NCBI GenBank assembly: GCA_017395365.1
Contig: JAFPUN010000015.1
Span: 22,074-86,073 of the forward strand
Source: Bacteroidales bacterium
GTDB lineage: Bacteria > Bacteroidota > Bacteroidia > Bacteroidales > F082
Direction: 5' to 3'
DNA: 64,000 nt
Part shown: positions 7,784 through 15,700 of the stretch, piece by piece
How the letters are laid out: each line of letters starts with the position of its first letter
Numbering within the stretch: the stretch's first letter is position 1
Translations under genes and position numbers: made by a program
Notes under the pieces: generated by a model
Told to the model about the DNA's origin: nothing
The model's input: the letters and a program-made list of their open reading frames with translations, nothing else
The model's database searches: none

Positions 7784-8506
7784 ATGGTAAAAATGAAACC
7801 CATAGCTGGCATGCAGATCATAGGCAAGATCCCTACACTTGGCGTGACCAATTACATCAGAAACGGCTCGGTCGTCACGCGCAAGTCCAATTCAGATGGC
7901 AGGCGCAGCAACTCCCGCAAGCAGTTCATCCAGCGACAACGCATGCGTCACGCCATGGCGTTATGGAAGGAATTGGCACATTGTCAACCCATGTTCACCG
8001 AGGGAAAGACGCACTACCTCGGCTTTATCTCCTTAGCCAACCGGATGCCTGCTGTGTTCATACCCAAACGCGGCCCTCTGAGCGGCGCCACGCTGCTGAT
8101 GCCTAACATCCCTGTGAGCGGTGGCACTCTGCAGCCCATCCAACAACAGTTAGGAGAAGTGGATGGTACTCCGGCACTCATCACCAGCCTCAAAGCCAAC
8201 AACCAAAGGCCTTTTGAGCGGTTTTTGCTGTATACCGCCGAACAACAGCTCTATGTTGATAACGATTGCCCCGTGGTGGGCTTTCAGGTACGCGAAGTGA
8301 AGTACAACGAGTTTACCGAGATGGAAGGTTGCCTGGCTTTGGTGGACGATGTTTTCTCAGATGAGATGAAAGGTTGGGCTTTGGTACATATCATTGGGCA
8401 ACGCTGCTCAACGCAAGGCATCGTCACCCGTTGCACCTACTATGAGCAATTCACCACAGAAGAAGCCCTTCAAAATGCGGCCAAAAGTTATGGCGGGCTG
8501 AAATGA
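7784..8506 (+). CDS. Conserved Bacteroidales protein of unknown function
   Basis: The 240-residue protein has no signal peptide or membrane helix. The N-terminus (IGKIPTLGVTNYIRNG, then RRSNSRKQFIQRQRMRHAMALWK) resembles the DUF6266-like layout in which a 'GKI..G..NYxRNG' segment is followed by a basic 'SRKQxxQRxR' helix. The rest is rich in short strands (FIPKRGPLSGATLLMP, GFQVREVKYNEF), suggesting a beta-rich fold. I recognise the overall pattern from Bacteroidales genomes but know no function. It follows a consensus promoter and the 11-bp repeat array and is followed by a small rpe fragment and a strong hairpin, so it sits in a rearranged stretch. Confidence 0.75.
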   Translation: MVKMKPIAGMQIIGKIPTLGVTNYIRNGSVVTRKSNSDGRRSNSRKQFIQRQRMRHAMALWKELAHCQPMFTEGKTHYLGFISLANRMPAVFIPKRGPLSGATLLMPNIPVSGGTLQPIQQQLGEVDGTPALITSLKANNQRPFERFLLYTAEQQLYVDNDCPVVGFQVREVKYNEFTEMEGCLALVDDVFSDEMKGWALVHIIGQRCSTQGIVTRCTYYEQFTTEEALQNAAKSYGGLK

Positions 8507-8522
8507 TCGTTGGCTCATCTTT

Positions 8523-8579
8523 TTCCTCAACCTAGAAGCCGACATCGAATTGGTCAACCGCAGTGAGGACGACAAGTAA
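8523..8579 (+). pseudogene. Displaced fragment of an rpe 5' region
   Basis: Nineteen codons including the stop read FLNLEADIELVNRSEDDK. They closely match residues 13-30 of the intact rpe at 10061-10115 (FLNLQADIEMINRSEADW); by eye about 46 of 55 bases agree. No other rpe sequence surrounds it. It looks like a scar of a duplication or recombination between this site and rpe 1.5 kb away. Confidence 0.6.
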
Positions 8580-8614
8580 TAGAATGAGGGTTAGTCGTTC
8601 TTCTATCCAAACAT

Positions 8615-8663
8615 CAATAGTAGTCGGAATCTCAGAAAAAAATCGCGATTCCGACTACTATTG
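8615..8663 (+). terminator. Perfect 17-bp hairpin
   Basis: Arms 8615-8631 and 8647-8663 (CAATAGTAGTCGGAATC and its complement) flank a 15-base loop and are followed by TTTATTTCTTCG. It is a likely terminator for the transcript carrying the 240-residue protein, although the long stem and loop would also suit a mobile-element end or a structured RNA. Confidence 0.55.
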
Positions 8664-8687
8664 TTTATTTCTTCGCAAAAAAAACAT

Positions 8688-8695
8688 TATCTTTG
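8688..8695 (+). promoter_or_regulatory. -7 box TATCTTTG for the rhuM pseudogene
   Basis: A consensus box sits 19 bases before the ATG at 8714, so the truncated rhuM is probably still transcribed. Confidence 0.55.
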
Positions 8696-8713
8696 CAAAG
8701 AAAACAACATGTA

Positions 8714-9119
8714 ATGAGCAAACAACTCGAAATAAGAAACAGCACTGCGGAGTTCCTTATTTTCCAAGCGGAAGGAAAAGAAGACGGCATCCAAGTGGTT
8801 TACAAGGACGAAACCATTTGGTGCACACAAAAAGCGATGGCAGCATTGTTTGATGTAGATAGAAGCGTCATCACAAAGCACTTAAAAAACATCTTTGAAC
8901 TCAACGAACTCAACCAAGATTCAGTATGTGCAATTTTTGCACATACTGCAGAAGATGGTAAAACATACAACACCCAATTCTATAATCTCGACGCCATCAT
9001 CTCCGTTGGTTATCGGGTCAATTCATTGAGAGCTATTCCAATCCGACTTTGACCGCTTTGCAGAAAACGACATTTTACCGCTTGACTTCAAGGAAATCGA
9101 AAGTGGGCAAAACGACTGA
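8714..9119 (+). pseudogene. rhuM family pseudogene with internal deletion
   Basis: Codons 1-107 encode a normal RhuM N-terminus: TIWCTQKAMAALFDVDRSVITKHLKNIFE, then YNLDAIISVGYRVNS. The frame then ends at 9052 after LRAIPIRL. In the next frame, 9030-9119 reads ELFQSDFDRFAENDILPL and so on, resembling the end of RhuM proteins (compare QNYVSDFDKE in the intact copy at 48504-49496). About 200 residues of the middle are missing and the joint is out of frame. The N-terminal piece retains the likely DNA-binding helix-turn-helix and could still be made. Confidence 0.7.
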
Positions 9120-9173
9120 CAATAAATGCAAAGCCATAAAGGTTTATATTCACATTACAACAAATAGCTTATC

Positions 9174-9533
9174 TCACCAATCTCCATCAATAATGTTAGC
9201 AATGATTTTATCGATCACTTGGTCAAAATAGGGTTGGCGCAAGAAACAATTGTGCCTTGAAACCACATCAGCGACGTTGAACGAATTAACAATGTGAGTG
9301 ACAAAATAAGATGCTTTAGGCATGGGAGATGACAGCCATTCGGATTGGATGGGAATTGTCAATTCAGGAATGATGTTCTTTGAAGAAACAAGCACAGCAT
9401 AAAAAAGGCCAGGCTCCATTATTTGCAAATCATCGCATGAAATAACCAAAGCCGGATGTGGTAACACTTTGCCATCGGGAAGCACAAAAGGCACTTCCAC
9501 TATTTCACGTTGATATACATTGTTTAAAGCCAT
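9174..9533 (-). CDS. PemK/MazF-like toxin
   Basis: This 119-residue protein begins YQREIVEVPFVLPDG and continues with HPALVISCDD, the layout of PemK/MazF endoribonucleases (strand 1, then a loop and the PAL-VIS strand). Later strands AVLVSSK and PKASYFVTH agree with the family; the long C-terminal helix (FDQVIDKIIANII) is also usual. MazF proteins cut mRNA at short sequences when the antitoxin is degraded. The gene overlaps the end of the upstream gene by 10 bases, the usual antitoxin-toxin coupling. The usual Arg of the KxRPa(L/V)V segment is not seen (LPHPALVI), so activity could be altered. Confidence 0.7.
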   Translation of the reverse strand: MALNNVYQREIVEVPFVLPDGKVLPHPALVISCDDLQIMEPGLFYAVLVSSKNIIPELTIPIQSEWLSSPMPKASYFVTHIVNSFNVADVVSRHNCFLRQPYFDQVIDKIIANIIDGDW

Positions 9534-9829
9534 TGCTCCAATCCTTTAGTAAGTTGACCACTGCGAGATTTTAGATATGTGCTATAGTCCTCGGCAGCTA
9601 AACTTGGAAAATCGCTTTCCTCAAGCAGCGGATAATCTTTTAGTCTTTCTGCCAACATTTCATTGGTAAGTTTGCTGTGAGAATGAAACCGTTTCTTTTC
9701 GTTTACCTGCGACAACAGCCACTTCTCGACCTGTTGCTGAAGCCATGTCTGAAACGACTCGTCAATCTGCAAGACCTTTTCAGCCTGCATAACCAAATTC
9801 TCGTCTAACGAAATGGGATAGGTGCACAT
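9524..9829 (-). CDS. Antitoxin of MazEF-like pair
   Basis: The start at 9829 (MCTYPISLDENLVMQAEKVL) is chosen because a TATTTTTG promoter box lies 21 bases upstream; the longer open frame to 9922 would begin upstream of that promoter. The ~101-residue product has an N-terminal strand-helix segment (YPISLDENLVMQAEKVL) like ribbon-helix-helix or RelB/DinJ-type antitoxins and an acidic C-terminal tail (LKDYPLLEESDFPSLAAEDYSTYL is typical of the toxin-binding part). It overlaps the toxin start by 10 bases. It should bind the toxin and repress its own promoter. Confidence 0.65.
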   Translation of the reverse strand: MCTYPISLDENLVMQAEKVLQIDESFQTWLQQQVEKWLLSQVNEKKRFHSHSKLTNEMLAERLKDYPLLEESDFPSLAAEDYSTYLKSRSGQLTKGLEQWL

Positions 9830-9850
9830 TGTTTTCTTTTTTTGTGATTG

Positions 9851-9858
9851 CAAAAATA
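9851..9858 (-). promoter_or_regulatory. -7 box TATTTTTG for the toxin-antitoxin operon
   Basis: The box is 21 bases from the antitoxin ATG at 9829, and a TTG sequence lies about 22 bases further upstream as a possible -33 element. It fixes the antitoxin start. Confidence 0.6.
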
Positions 9859-9934
9859 CACAAATTCGGAAATATTGCAACAATAAAGAAAAAACATGGA
9901 CAAGAATGTCATCTTTTTTCATAATTTTGCCCCA

Positions 9935-10024
9935 ACAACTGAATAACCAACGACGACATCACTAGACTGCTTCGTTCCTCGCAGTGACGCGAAGCGACAA
10001 CTGAACAACTGACAACTGATAACT
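9935..10024. repeat. Word-repeat region with hairpin ahead of rpe
   Basis: Copies of an ACAACTGA-like word occur at both ends (AACAACTGAATAACCAAC, then GACAACTGAACAACTGACAACTGATAACT). Between them is a hairpin CTGCTTCGTTCCTCGCAGTGACGCGAAGC (9967-9995), a relative of the dispersed 'ATTGCTTCG...CGCAATGAC' element. It fills the gap between the antitoxin gene and rpe. Confidence 0.55.
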
Positions 10025-10675
10025 ATGAACTTGATAGCCCCTTCCCTACTCTCCGCCAACTTCCTCAACCTGCAAGCCGACATCGAGATGATCAACCGCA
10101 GCGAGGCCGACTGGTTCCACTGCGACGTGATGGACGGCCGATTCGTGCCTAATATCTCCTTCGGCATTCCTGTCATCCAAGCCATCAAGAAGAAGGCCCA
10201 GAAACCCCTCGATGTCCACCTGATGATCGTGGAGCCGGAGAAGTACTTCGAGGCCTTCGCCAAGGCGGGCGCCGACATCATCACCTTCCACTATGAGGCC
10301 TGCACCCATATCCACCGCGCCGTGCAACAGATCAAGGCCCTCGGCATCCACGCAGGCGTGGTGCTCAACCCGCACACCCCCGTCAGCGTGCTGGAGGATA
10401 TCCTCGGCGACTTGGACGTGGTGCTCCTCATGTCGGTCAACCCGGGCTTCGGCGGGCAACAATTCATTGAGCGCACATACGAAAAAATCAAGAAGTTGCG
10501 TTTGATGATCGAAGAACAACACGCTACCGCACTCATCGAAGTGGACGGCGGCGTCAACACGAAGAACGCCAAGGCTTTGTTCGAGGCTGGTGCCGACGTA
10601 CTCGTCGCGGGCAATGCGGTGTTCAAGTCGGAGAATCCGATGGAAACCATCAAGGAACTGAAATTTTTCAAGTAA
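10025..10675 (+). CDS. rpe: Ribulose-phosphate 3-epimerase
   Basis: The 216-residue protein matches Rpe along its length: IAPSLLSANF at the N-terminus, the metal-binding HCDVMDG with His32 and Asp34, DVHLMI, the VNPGFGGQ loop, the catalytic EVDGGVN and the phosphate-binding AGNAVF near the end. It interconverts D-ribulose 5-phosphate and D-xylulose 5-phosphate in the cytoplasmic pentose phosphate pathway. Length and motifs are normal. The start at 10025 is the first ATG and directly abuts the word-repeat region. It is followed by an unrelated ATPase gene with its own operator-like repeats. Codon use is GC-rich and typical of the core genome here. Confidence 0.97.
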   Translation: MNLIAPSLLSANFLNLQADIEMINRSEADWFHCDVMDGRFVPNISFGIPVIQAIKKKAQKPLDVHLMIVEPEKYFEAFAKAGADIITFHYEACTHIHRAVQQIKALGIHAGVVLNPHTPVSVLEDILGDLDVVLLMSVNPGFGGQQFIERTYEKIKKLRLMIEEQHATALIEVDGGVNTKNAKALFEAGADVLVAGNAVFKSENPMETIKELKFFK

Positions 10676-10719
10676 TACTTGCAGGTCTCAAAAAAAAGGC
10701 TTTTCTTTGCGGTAAAATA

Positions 10720-10748
10720 GTATTTGAAAATACGGTATTTGAAAATAC
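10720..10748 (+). promoter_or_regulatory. Tandem 14-bp operator-like repeats ahead of ATPase gene
   Basis: GTATTTGAAAATAC occurs at 10720-10733 and again at 10735-10748, a 15-base period. Each copy is a partial palindrome (GTATT...AATAC). The second copy is followed by TATAATTGG and ends 15 bases before the ATPase start. It probably serves as operator and promoter together. Confidence 0.6.
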
Positions 10749-10763
10749 TATAATTGGACGAAG

Positions 10764-12080
10764 ATGATTTTCTACGACAGAATCAACGAGTTAGACCTTA
10801 TAAACAAGGTTTTAGAGCGTAGTCGAAGCGAAGCCCAAATGACGGTATTGATGGGTAGGAGGCGCATCGGAAAGACCGAATTGGCACGACGATGCAACGA
10901 CAAAACGTTGCTGTATTTCTTCGTTGCACGGAAAACCGAAAGCCTTCTCTGCCAAGATTTTGCCCAAGAAGCTGAAGAACGCTTAGGCATTCCCATCGGC
11001 TGGCCCACATCATTTTCGGAGCTATTCCGATATTTGCTTGTGTATGCCGAAACGCATCCCCTCACCTTGGTCATTGACGAGTTCCAAGAGTTCCAAAGGG
11101 TGAATCCGTCGATATTCAGCGAGATGCAACGTGATTGGGACTTGCACAAACAGAAAAGCCACATCAACCTGATTATCAGCGGTTCTGTTTTCTCATTGAT
11201 GAAACGGATTTTTGAGGATGCCAAAGAACCGCTTTTCGGTCGCGCCAACCAAATGTTGCATCTCAAGCCCTTTACGACCGAGGTGTTGAAACAAATCCTT
11301 GCCGATCACAACCCTAATCACACTCCTGATGACATGCTCACTCTTTTTGCAGTTACAGGAGGTGTGCCGTGGTATGTCTCGTTGCTTATGGATAACGGCA
11401 AAACAAACAAAGACAGCATTTTGTCATACATGACTGAGGAGAACTCTCCGTTCATCAACGAAGGGAAGAACATCCTCATCGAAGAATTTGGCAACGATTA
11501 TGCGATGCACTTTTCCATTCTCACCTGCCTCTCTGGCGGGCAACTGACACGAGGTGAAATTGAAGCCAAGTTGGGAACGACAAACATCGGGAGTTATCTC
11601 GCCAGACTGGAGAATTACTACAATCTGATTGAAAAACGGTTGCCCATATTTGCCAAAGAAAACGAAAAGAAAGTGCGTTATGCACTGAACGACAGGTTCT
11701 TGGATTTTTGGTTCCGCTTTTTCTACAAATACCAGAGCTATGTGGCCAACAATGCGCTCAGCCAATTGGCTCGCATCATCGAGCGAGACTTCGACACCTA
11801 TTCTGGGTTCGCACTTGAGCGTTATTTTGAACAAAAACTGCGCGAAAAAGGCTATTACACACGCATCGGCAAGTTTTGGGACCGCAAAGGCACGAACGAG
11901 ATTGACCTCATCGCCATCAACGAAATCGACGGAATTGCCGAGATTTATGAAATAAAACGAGACCGCCAGCGTTACGATGAAAAGGCTTTGAAAGAAAAAA
12001 CAGAAGTGCTCCTACAAAACTGCAAAGAGCTGCGTGGAATAGACATCCGGTTGGGAGTGCTTTCAATGGAGGACCTTTGA
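10764..12080 (+). CDS. Archaeal-type P-loop ATPase with DUF234 nuclease-like domain
   Basis: The N-terminal ATPase (PF01637-type) has a Walker A GRRRIGKT at residues 31-38, a Walker B LVIDEF with Asp105 and Glu106, and an ISGS sensor segment (LIISGSVF). A winged-helix-like middle (LTRGEIEAKLGTTNIGSYLARLE) precedes the C-terminal DUF234 region, which has a PD-(D/E)XK-like set: NEIDLIA with Asp381 and YEIK with Glu396 and Lys398. Such proteins are common in Bacteroidetes and archaea, occur as stand-alone genes and have no settled role; DNA handling or a selfish or defence function is inferred. At 438 residues it is normal in length. It is preceded by tandem 14-bp repeats and has no operon partner. 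Confidence 0.9.
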   Translation: MIFYDRINELDLINKVLERSRSEAQMTVLMGRRRIGKTELARRCNDKTLLYFFVARKTESLLCQDFAQEAEERLGIPIGWPTSFSELFRYLLVYAETHPLTLVIDEFQEFQRVNPSIFSEMQRDWDLHKQKSHINLIISGSVFSLMKRIFEDAKEPLFGRANQMLHLKPFTTEVLKQILADHNPNHTPDDMLTLFAVTGGVPWYVSLLMDNGKTNKDSILSYMTEENSPFINEGKNILIEEFGNDYAMHFSILTCLSGGQLTRGEIEAKLGTTNIGSYLARLENYYNLIEKRLPIFAKENEKKVRYALNDRFLDFWFRFFYKYQSYVANNALSQLARIIERDFDTYSGFALERYFEQKLREKGYYTRIGKFWDRKGTNEIDLIAINEIDGIAEIYEIKRDRQRYDEKALKEKTEVLLQNCKELRGIDIRLGVLSMEDL

Positions 12081-12152
12081 TTAGTTGGGAGTTAAGAGTT
12101 GAAAATTTTAAATTTTAAATCTTTGAATATTAAATCTTTAAATCAACAAACT

Positions 12153-13916
12153 ATGAGTAATGACATCCTGAAACTCAAGCCGGAAGGCATTTGGAAAGAG
12201 TTCAACGGCATCCTCGGTGTGCCGCGTCCGTCGAAGAAGGAAGCCAAAATGGTGGCTTACCTCGAGCAATGGGCGAAAGACCATAAAATCAGCTACGTCA
12301 AGGAAGAGTGCGGCAACATCATCATGACTGTACCCGCCACCAAGGGCATGGAAGACCGCCAGACCGTCATCCTGCAAGCTCACATGGACATGGTGTGCGA
12401 GAAAAACAGTGACAAGAAGCACGACTTCGAGAAAGACCCCATCGAGCCGGTCATCAAGGGCGAGTGGCTGCATGCCAACGGCACGACCCTCGGCGCTGAC
12501 GACGGCATCGGCGTGGCTGCTGCCTTGGCCGTCATCGCCGACCCGAAGGTGGAACACGGTCCGCTCGAGTGCATCTTCACCGTCGACGAAGAGACGGGCC
12601 TCACTGGTGCCATGAAACTCGACCCGGAAGACTTCACCGGCCGTATCCTTCTCAACCTCGACAGCGAGGACGAAGGCGAGATCTTCATCGGCTGCGCCGG
12701 TGGCATGGACACCATCGTCAAGGTGTGGTACGAGCTGGAGCCTGCTCCTGAGGACAGCACCGCCTACCGCATCACCGTGAGCGGCCTGAAAGGCGGCCAC
12801 AGCGGCGACGACATCAACAAGAACCTGGCCAACGCCAACAAACTGCTGACCCGCATCCTGTGGCAAGGCACCAACTGGTTCGACCTCCAACTCTATGACT
12901 TCCAAGGCGGCAACCTGCGCAACGCCATTGCCCGCGAAGCCACGGCAGTGGCCTTCGTGCCGAACGACAGCATCGAGCACTTCCTGCACTATGTGAACGA
13001 CATGGAGAAGCACTTCAAACAAGAATACCAGGTGACCGAACCCGGACTGAAAGTCACGGCCGAAGTCGCCGAGGTGCAACCCGACGTGGTCATCGACGAG
13101 ATGGCCCAGTACAACCTGCTCAACGGCCTCTATGCCTGCCCGCACGGCGTCATCGCCATGTCGCAGACCATCCCGAACTTCGTGGAGACCTCGACCAACC
13201 TCGCTTCCTGCAAGAAGAAGGAAGGCTATTTCTTCATCCAGACCTCACAGCGTAGCTCCATCGAGTCGTCGAAGCAAGACATCGCCGACATGGTGGAAGC
13301 CGTGTGGAGCCTCGCCGATGCCGACGTGGAGCACACCGACGGCTACCCTGGCTGGGCCCCCAACCCCAACAGCGCCATCTTGGACGTCGCAGTGAACTGC
13401 TACAAGAAACGCTTCAAGAAAGATCCTAAAGTCAGAGCCATCCACGCCGGACTGGAATGTGGCCTCATCGGCGACAAGATTCCGGGCATGGACATGATCA
13501 GCTTCGGTCCCACCCTGCGCGGCGTGCACTCACCCGACGAGCGCTGCGAAATCGCCACCGTCCAAATGTTCTGGGACTTCATGTGCGACATCCTGAAGAA
13601 CGTGCCTACGACTGCTGAAATGCCTAAGCCAAAGAAACAGTCTACCGCTAATAAGGCTGTAGCCAAGAAAGCCCAAAAAGCAGCCAAGAAGGAGACCAAG
13701 AAAGCGACAACTAAGAAAGCTGCCGAAGAAAAGGTTGCTGACGCGAAGGAAGCCCCTGCCAAGAAGAGCGCGCGCACAAAAGCACCCGCCCAAAAGTCCC
13801 AAGCCAAGAAAGCCGTTGGCAGCAAGAAGACCGCGTCAGTCCAGAAAGCCGCTGTCAGCAAGGCCACGGCGAAGCAGGCTGCAGCCAAGAGAAACCCCAT
13901 GAAGAAAGGCAAATAA
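12153..13916 (+). CDS. pepD: Aminoacyl-histidine dipeptidase (M20) with histone-H1-like tail
   Basis: Residues 1 to about 485 match PepD of the M20 metallopeptidases: GIWKEFNGILGVPRPSKKE, metal-site motifs LQAHMDMV, LGADDGIG and DEETG, then GLKGGHSGDDIN and a late AIHAGLECGL. The enzyme releases N-terminal residues from dipeptides such as Xaa-His with two metal ions in the cytoplasm. After ILKNVPTTAEMPK an extra tail of about 100 residues follows, almost entirely Lys, Ala, Thr and Ser (AKKAQKAAKKETKKATTKK and similar), like histone H1 or bacterial H1 homologues. The reading frame continues without a frameshift to 13916. The start at 12153 (MSNDILKLKPEG) fits homologues; the earlier ATG at 12099 lies in low-complexity AT-rich DNA. 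A terminator follows. Confidence 0.93.
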   Translation: MSNDILKLKPEGIWKEFNGILGVPRPSKKEAKMVAYLEQWAKDHKISYVKEECGNIIMTVPATKGMEDRQTVILQAHMDMVCEKNSDKKHDFEKDPIEPVIKGEWLHANGTTLGADDGIGVAAALAVIADPKVEHGPLECIFTVDEETGLTGAMKLDPEDFTGRILLNLDSEDEGEIFIGCAGGMDTIVKVWYELEPAPEDSTAYRITVSGLKGGHSGDDINKNLANANKLLTRILWQGTNWFDLQLYDFQGGNLRNAIAREATAVAFVPNDSIEHFLHYVNDMEKHFKQEYQVTEPGLKVTAEVAEVQPDVVIDEMAQYNLLNGLYACPHGVIAMSQTIPNFVETSTNLASCKKKEGYFFIQTSQRSSIESSKQDIADMVEAVWSLADADVEHTDGYPGWAPNPNSAILDVAVNCYKKRFKKDPKVRAIHAGLECGLIGDKIPGMDMISFGPTLRGVHSPDERCEIATVQMFWDFMCDILKNVPTTAEMPKPKKQSTANKAVAKKAQKAAKKETKKATTKKAAEEKVADAKEAPAKKSARTKAPAQKSQAKKAVGSKKTASVQKAAVSKATAKQAAAKRNPMKKGK

Positions 13917-13940
13917 TAGAGGTTTAACCTGATTCGAAAG

Positions 13941-13970
13941 AGTCCGTTGGAACTATCCGACGGACTTTTT
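13941..13970 (+). terminator. Rho-independent terminator of pepD
   Basis: AGTCCGT...GGA-acta-TCC...ACGGACT forms the stem (13941-13966), followed directly by TTTTTC, 24 bases after the pepD stop. Confidence 0.85.
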
Positions 13971-13984
13971 CTTTGCAATGCCTC

Positions 13985-14358
13985 CCGCAATGACTAACCC
14001 TAAACCAACGGCGTCATTGCGGACGGCTGGTGAACCCGTCGAACCTCAACCTTAACCGTCATGGCGGAGGAGCATCCGCCATCTCCCAAGCGCGAAGACC
14101 TATTCCGTATGCTTAGGAGATTGCGGGTCTGCCGCCCGCAATGACTGTTAAGAGTGGGTTTATTGCCCGATTAATACAACCTTCCACCCGCCATGACTTC
14201 CAAGAGAAGGTTATGGAAGAGTGCCTCTCGCAATGTCTAACCCTAAACCGACAGAGTCATTGCGGACTTGATCCGCAATCTCCTAATACATGGGACGAAC
14301 CATCCGTATAATCAGCGTATCGTTTAGAGTCGGAGATTGCGAGTCTGCCGCCCTCAAT
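13985..14358. repeat. Cluster of four dispersed 'GCAATGAC' hairpin elements
   Basis: Four related elements lie in the gene-free stretch 13971-14441. They are CCGCAATGAC...GTCATTGCGG at 13985-14022; ATTGCGGG-tctgccg-CCCGCAAT at 14120-14142; a copy at 14228-14279 with ATTGCGGA-cttga-TCCGCAAT; and a decayed copy at 14332-14358. The first and third share the outer text CTAACCCTAAACC. Related elements occur at 37316-37356 and 55111-55160. They look like small non-autonomous palindromic repeats. No gene, tRNA or ORF with family resemblance is visible in this stretch. Confidence 0.75.
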
Positions 14359-14441
14359 GATTATTTCTCGTATTCAAATCAATTTTTGATGTGAATATTG
14401 TAATTTTTCACCTCAATTTATGCTTATTTGTAGAATTTTAG

Positions 14442-14449
14442 TATCTTTG
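14442..14449 (+). promoter_or_regulatory. -7 box TATCTTTG for the Fic gene
   Basis: A consensus box 42 bases before the ATG at 14492, in an AT-rich stretch right of the hairpin cluster. Confidence 0.65.
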
Positions 14450-14491
14450 CGGCGAAAAACAAGATTATTTGTTTCAAAATTTGAATAATTC

Positions 14492-15601
14492 ATGAAGACA
14501 CCGCTTTGGATATGGCAATATGCCGAATGGCCTCATTTCTGTTGGAGCAACGACAGTGTCATTGGTCCATTGGCACGGGTACGCGAAAAGCAAGGTAGGC
14601 TACTTGGACTGATGGACAGCCTCGGTCTTGACACGCAAAACACCTCATCGCTTGAGGTGATGACCGAAGATGTGTTACGCAATAGTGAAATCGAAGGCTT
14701 GCTCCTTAACCCCAATCATGTGCGTTCATCGGTGGCTCGTCATCTTGGTCTTGACACTGCCGGCTTGCCCATGCCCGACCATTACACCGAGGGCGTGGTA
14801 CAGGTGATGTTGGATGCCGTACAACACGCCAACGCACCTTTGAACGAGCAACGCCTATTCAACTGGCATGCTGCCCTGTTTCCCTTGGGACGAAGTGGCA
14901 TCGTTCCCATCACCGTAGCAGCATGGCGACAAGGCACCGAACCGATGCAGGTGGTAAGCGGTGCCATGGGAAAGGAGACGGTACATTACGAGGCGCCACC
15001 TTCAGCGGACGTGCCTCATCAGATGCAGCTGTTCTTGGACTGGTTCAACAGCGAACCCACCACCGACCCCGTGCTGAAAGCCGCCGTAGCCCATCTTTGG
15101 TTTGTCAACATTCACCCGTTTGATGATGGCAACGGACGCTTGACACGCACGCTCACCGATATGCTCTTGGCGCGTGCCGATGGCACACCCCAACGCTTCT
15201 ACAGCATGTCGGCAGCCATCTTGCGCGATAAGAAGAACTACTACGATGTGTTGGAATACATGGGCAAGCACGGCTTAGACATCACACAGTGGCTTTTGTG
15301 GTTCTTACAGACTATGGAAAGCGCCATCGACACCGCCGTTGAAAAGACACATCGAGTGGTGCGCAAATCCTTGTTTTGGCATGAGCATTGTAACATCGCC
15401 CTCAACGAGAGACAAATCAAAGTCATCAACCGCCTTTGGGACGGTTTTGAGGGCAAACTCAACACCAGCAAATGGTCCAAGATGACCAAAACCTCTACTG
15501 CAACAGCCTTGCGCGACATACAAGACCTGGTCGAGAAAGGCATACTTCGCTGCTCTAACGAAGGCGGACGGAGCACGAATTATGAACTAATAGAGGAATA
15601 A
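14492..15601 (+). CDS. Fic family AMP-transferase-like protein
   Basis: The 369-residue protein has an N-terminal DUF4172-like region (WIWQYAEWPHFCW), a central Fic domain and a C-terminal winged helix (NERQIKVINRLWDGF, TSTATALRDIQDLVEKGIL). The Fic signature HPFDDGNGR spans His208-Arg216 and is complete, so transfer of AMP or another nucleotide moiety to a hydroxyl is expected. The helix containing EDVLRNSEIEGLLL at about residues 60-72 matches the inhibitory (S/T)xxxE(G/N) element, with Asn where Ser/Thr is usual; its Glu probably blocks ATP binding until released. The target is unknown. The gene stands alone between its own promoter and a clear terminator. Confidence 0.93.
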   Translation: MKTPLWIWQYAEWPHFCWSNDSVIGPLARVREKQGRLLGLMDSLGLDTQNTSSLEVMTEDVLRNSEIEGLLLNPNHVRSSVARHLGLDTAGLPMPDHYTEGVVQVMLDAVQHANAPLNEQRLFNWHAALFPLGRSGIVPITVAAWRQGTEPMQVVSGAMGKETVHYEAPPSADVPHQMQLFLDWFNSEPTTDPVLKAAVAHLWFVNIHPFDDGNGRLTRTLTDMLLARADGTPQRFYSMSAAILRDKKNYYDVLEYMGKHGLDITQWLLWFLQTMESAIDTAVEKTHRVVRKSLFWHEHCNIALNERQIKVINRLWDGFEGKLNTSKWSKMTKTSTATALRDIQDLVEKGILRCSNEGGRSTNYELIEE

Positions 15602-15624
15602 ACACGTCATCTATTATTCGCAAG

Positions 15625-15656
15625 AAAGGCTGTCCCCGATTGAGAGACAGCCTTTT
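15625..15656 (+). terminator. Rho-independent terminator of the Fic gene
   Basis: AAAGGCTGTC (15625-15634) pairs with GACAGCCTTT (15646-15655) around an 11-base loop, with a T run at the 3' side, 23 bases after the stop. Confidence 0.85.
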
Positions 15657-15700
15657 CAGCTTTTATGCAAGCATTTTTGTTGATATAAAAGGCAGAAGAA

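Noticed and set aside
13971-14441. tRNA or small RNA gene in the hairpin-rich gap
   Set aside because: No cloverleaf or conserved T-loop was seen; the hairpins are all the dispersed GCAATGAC type.
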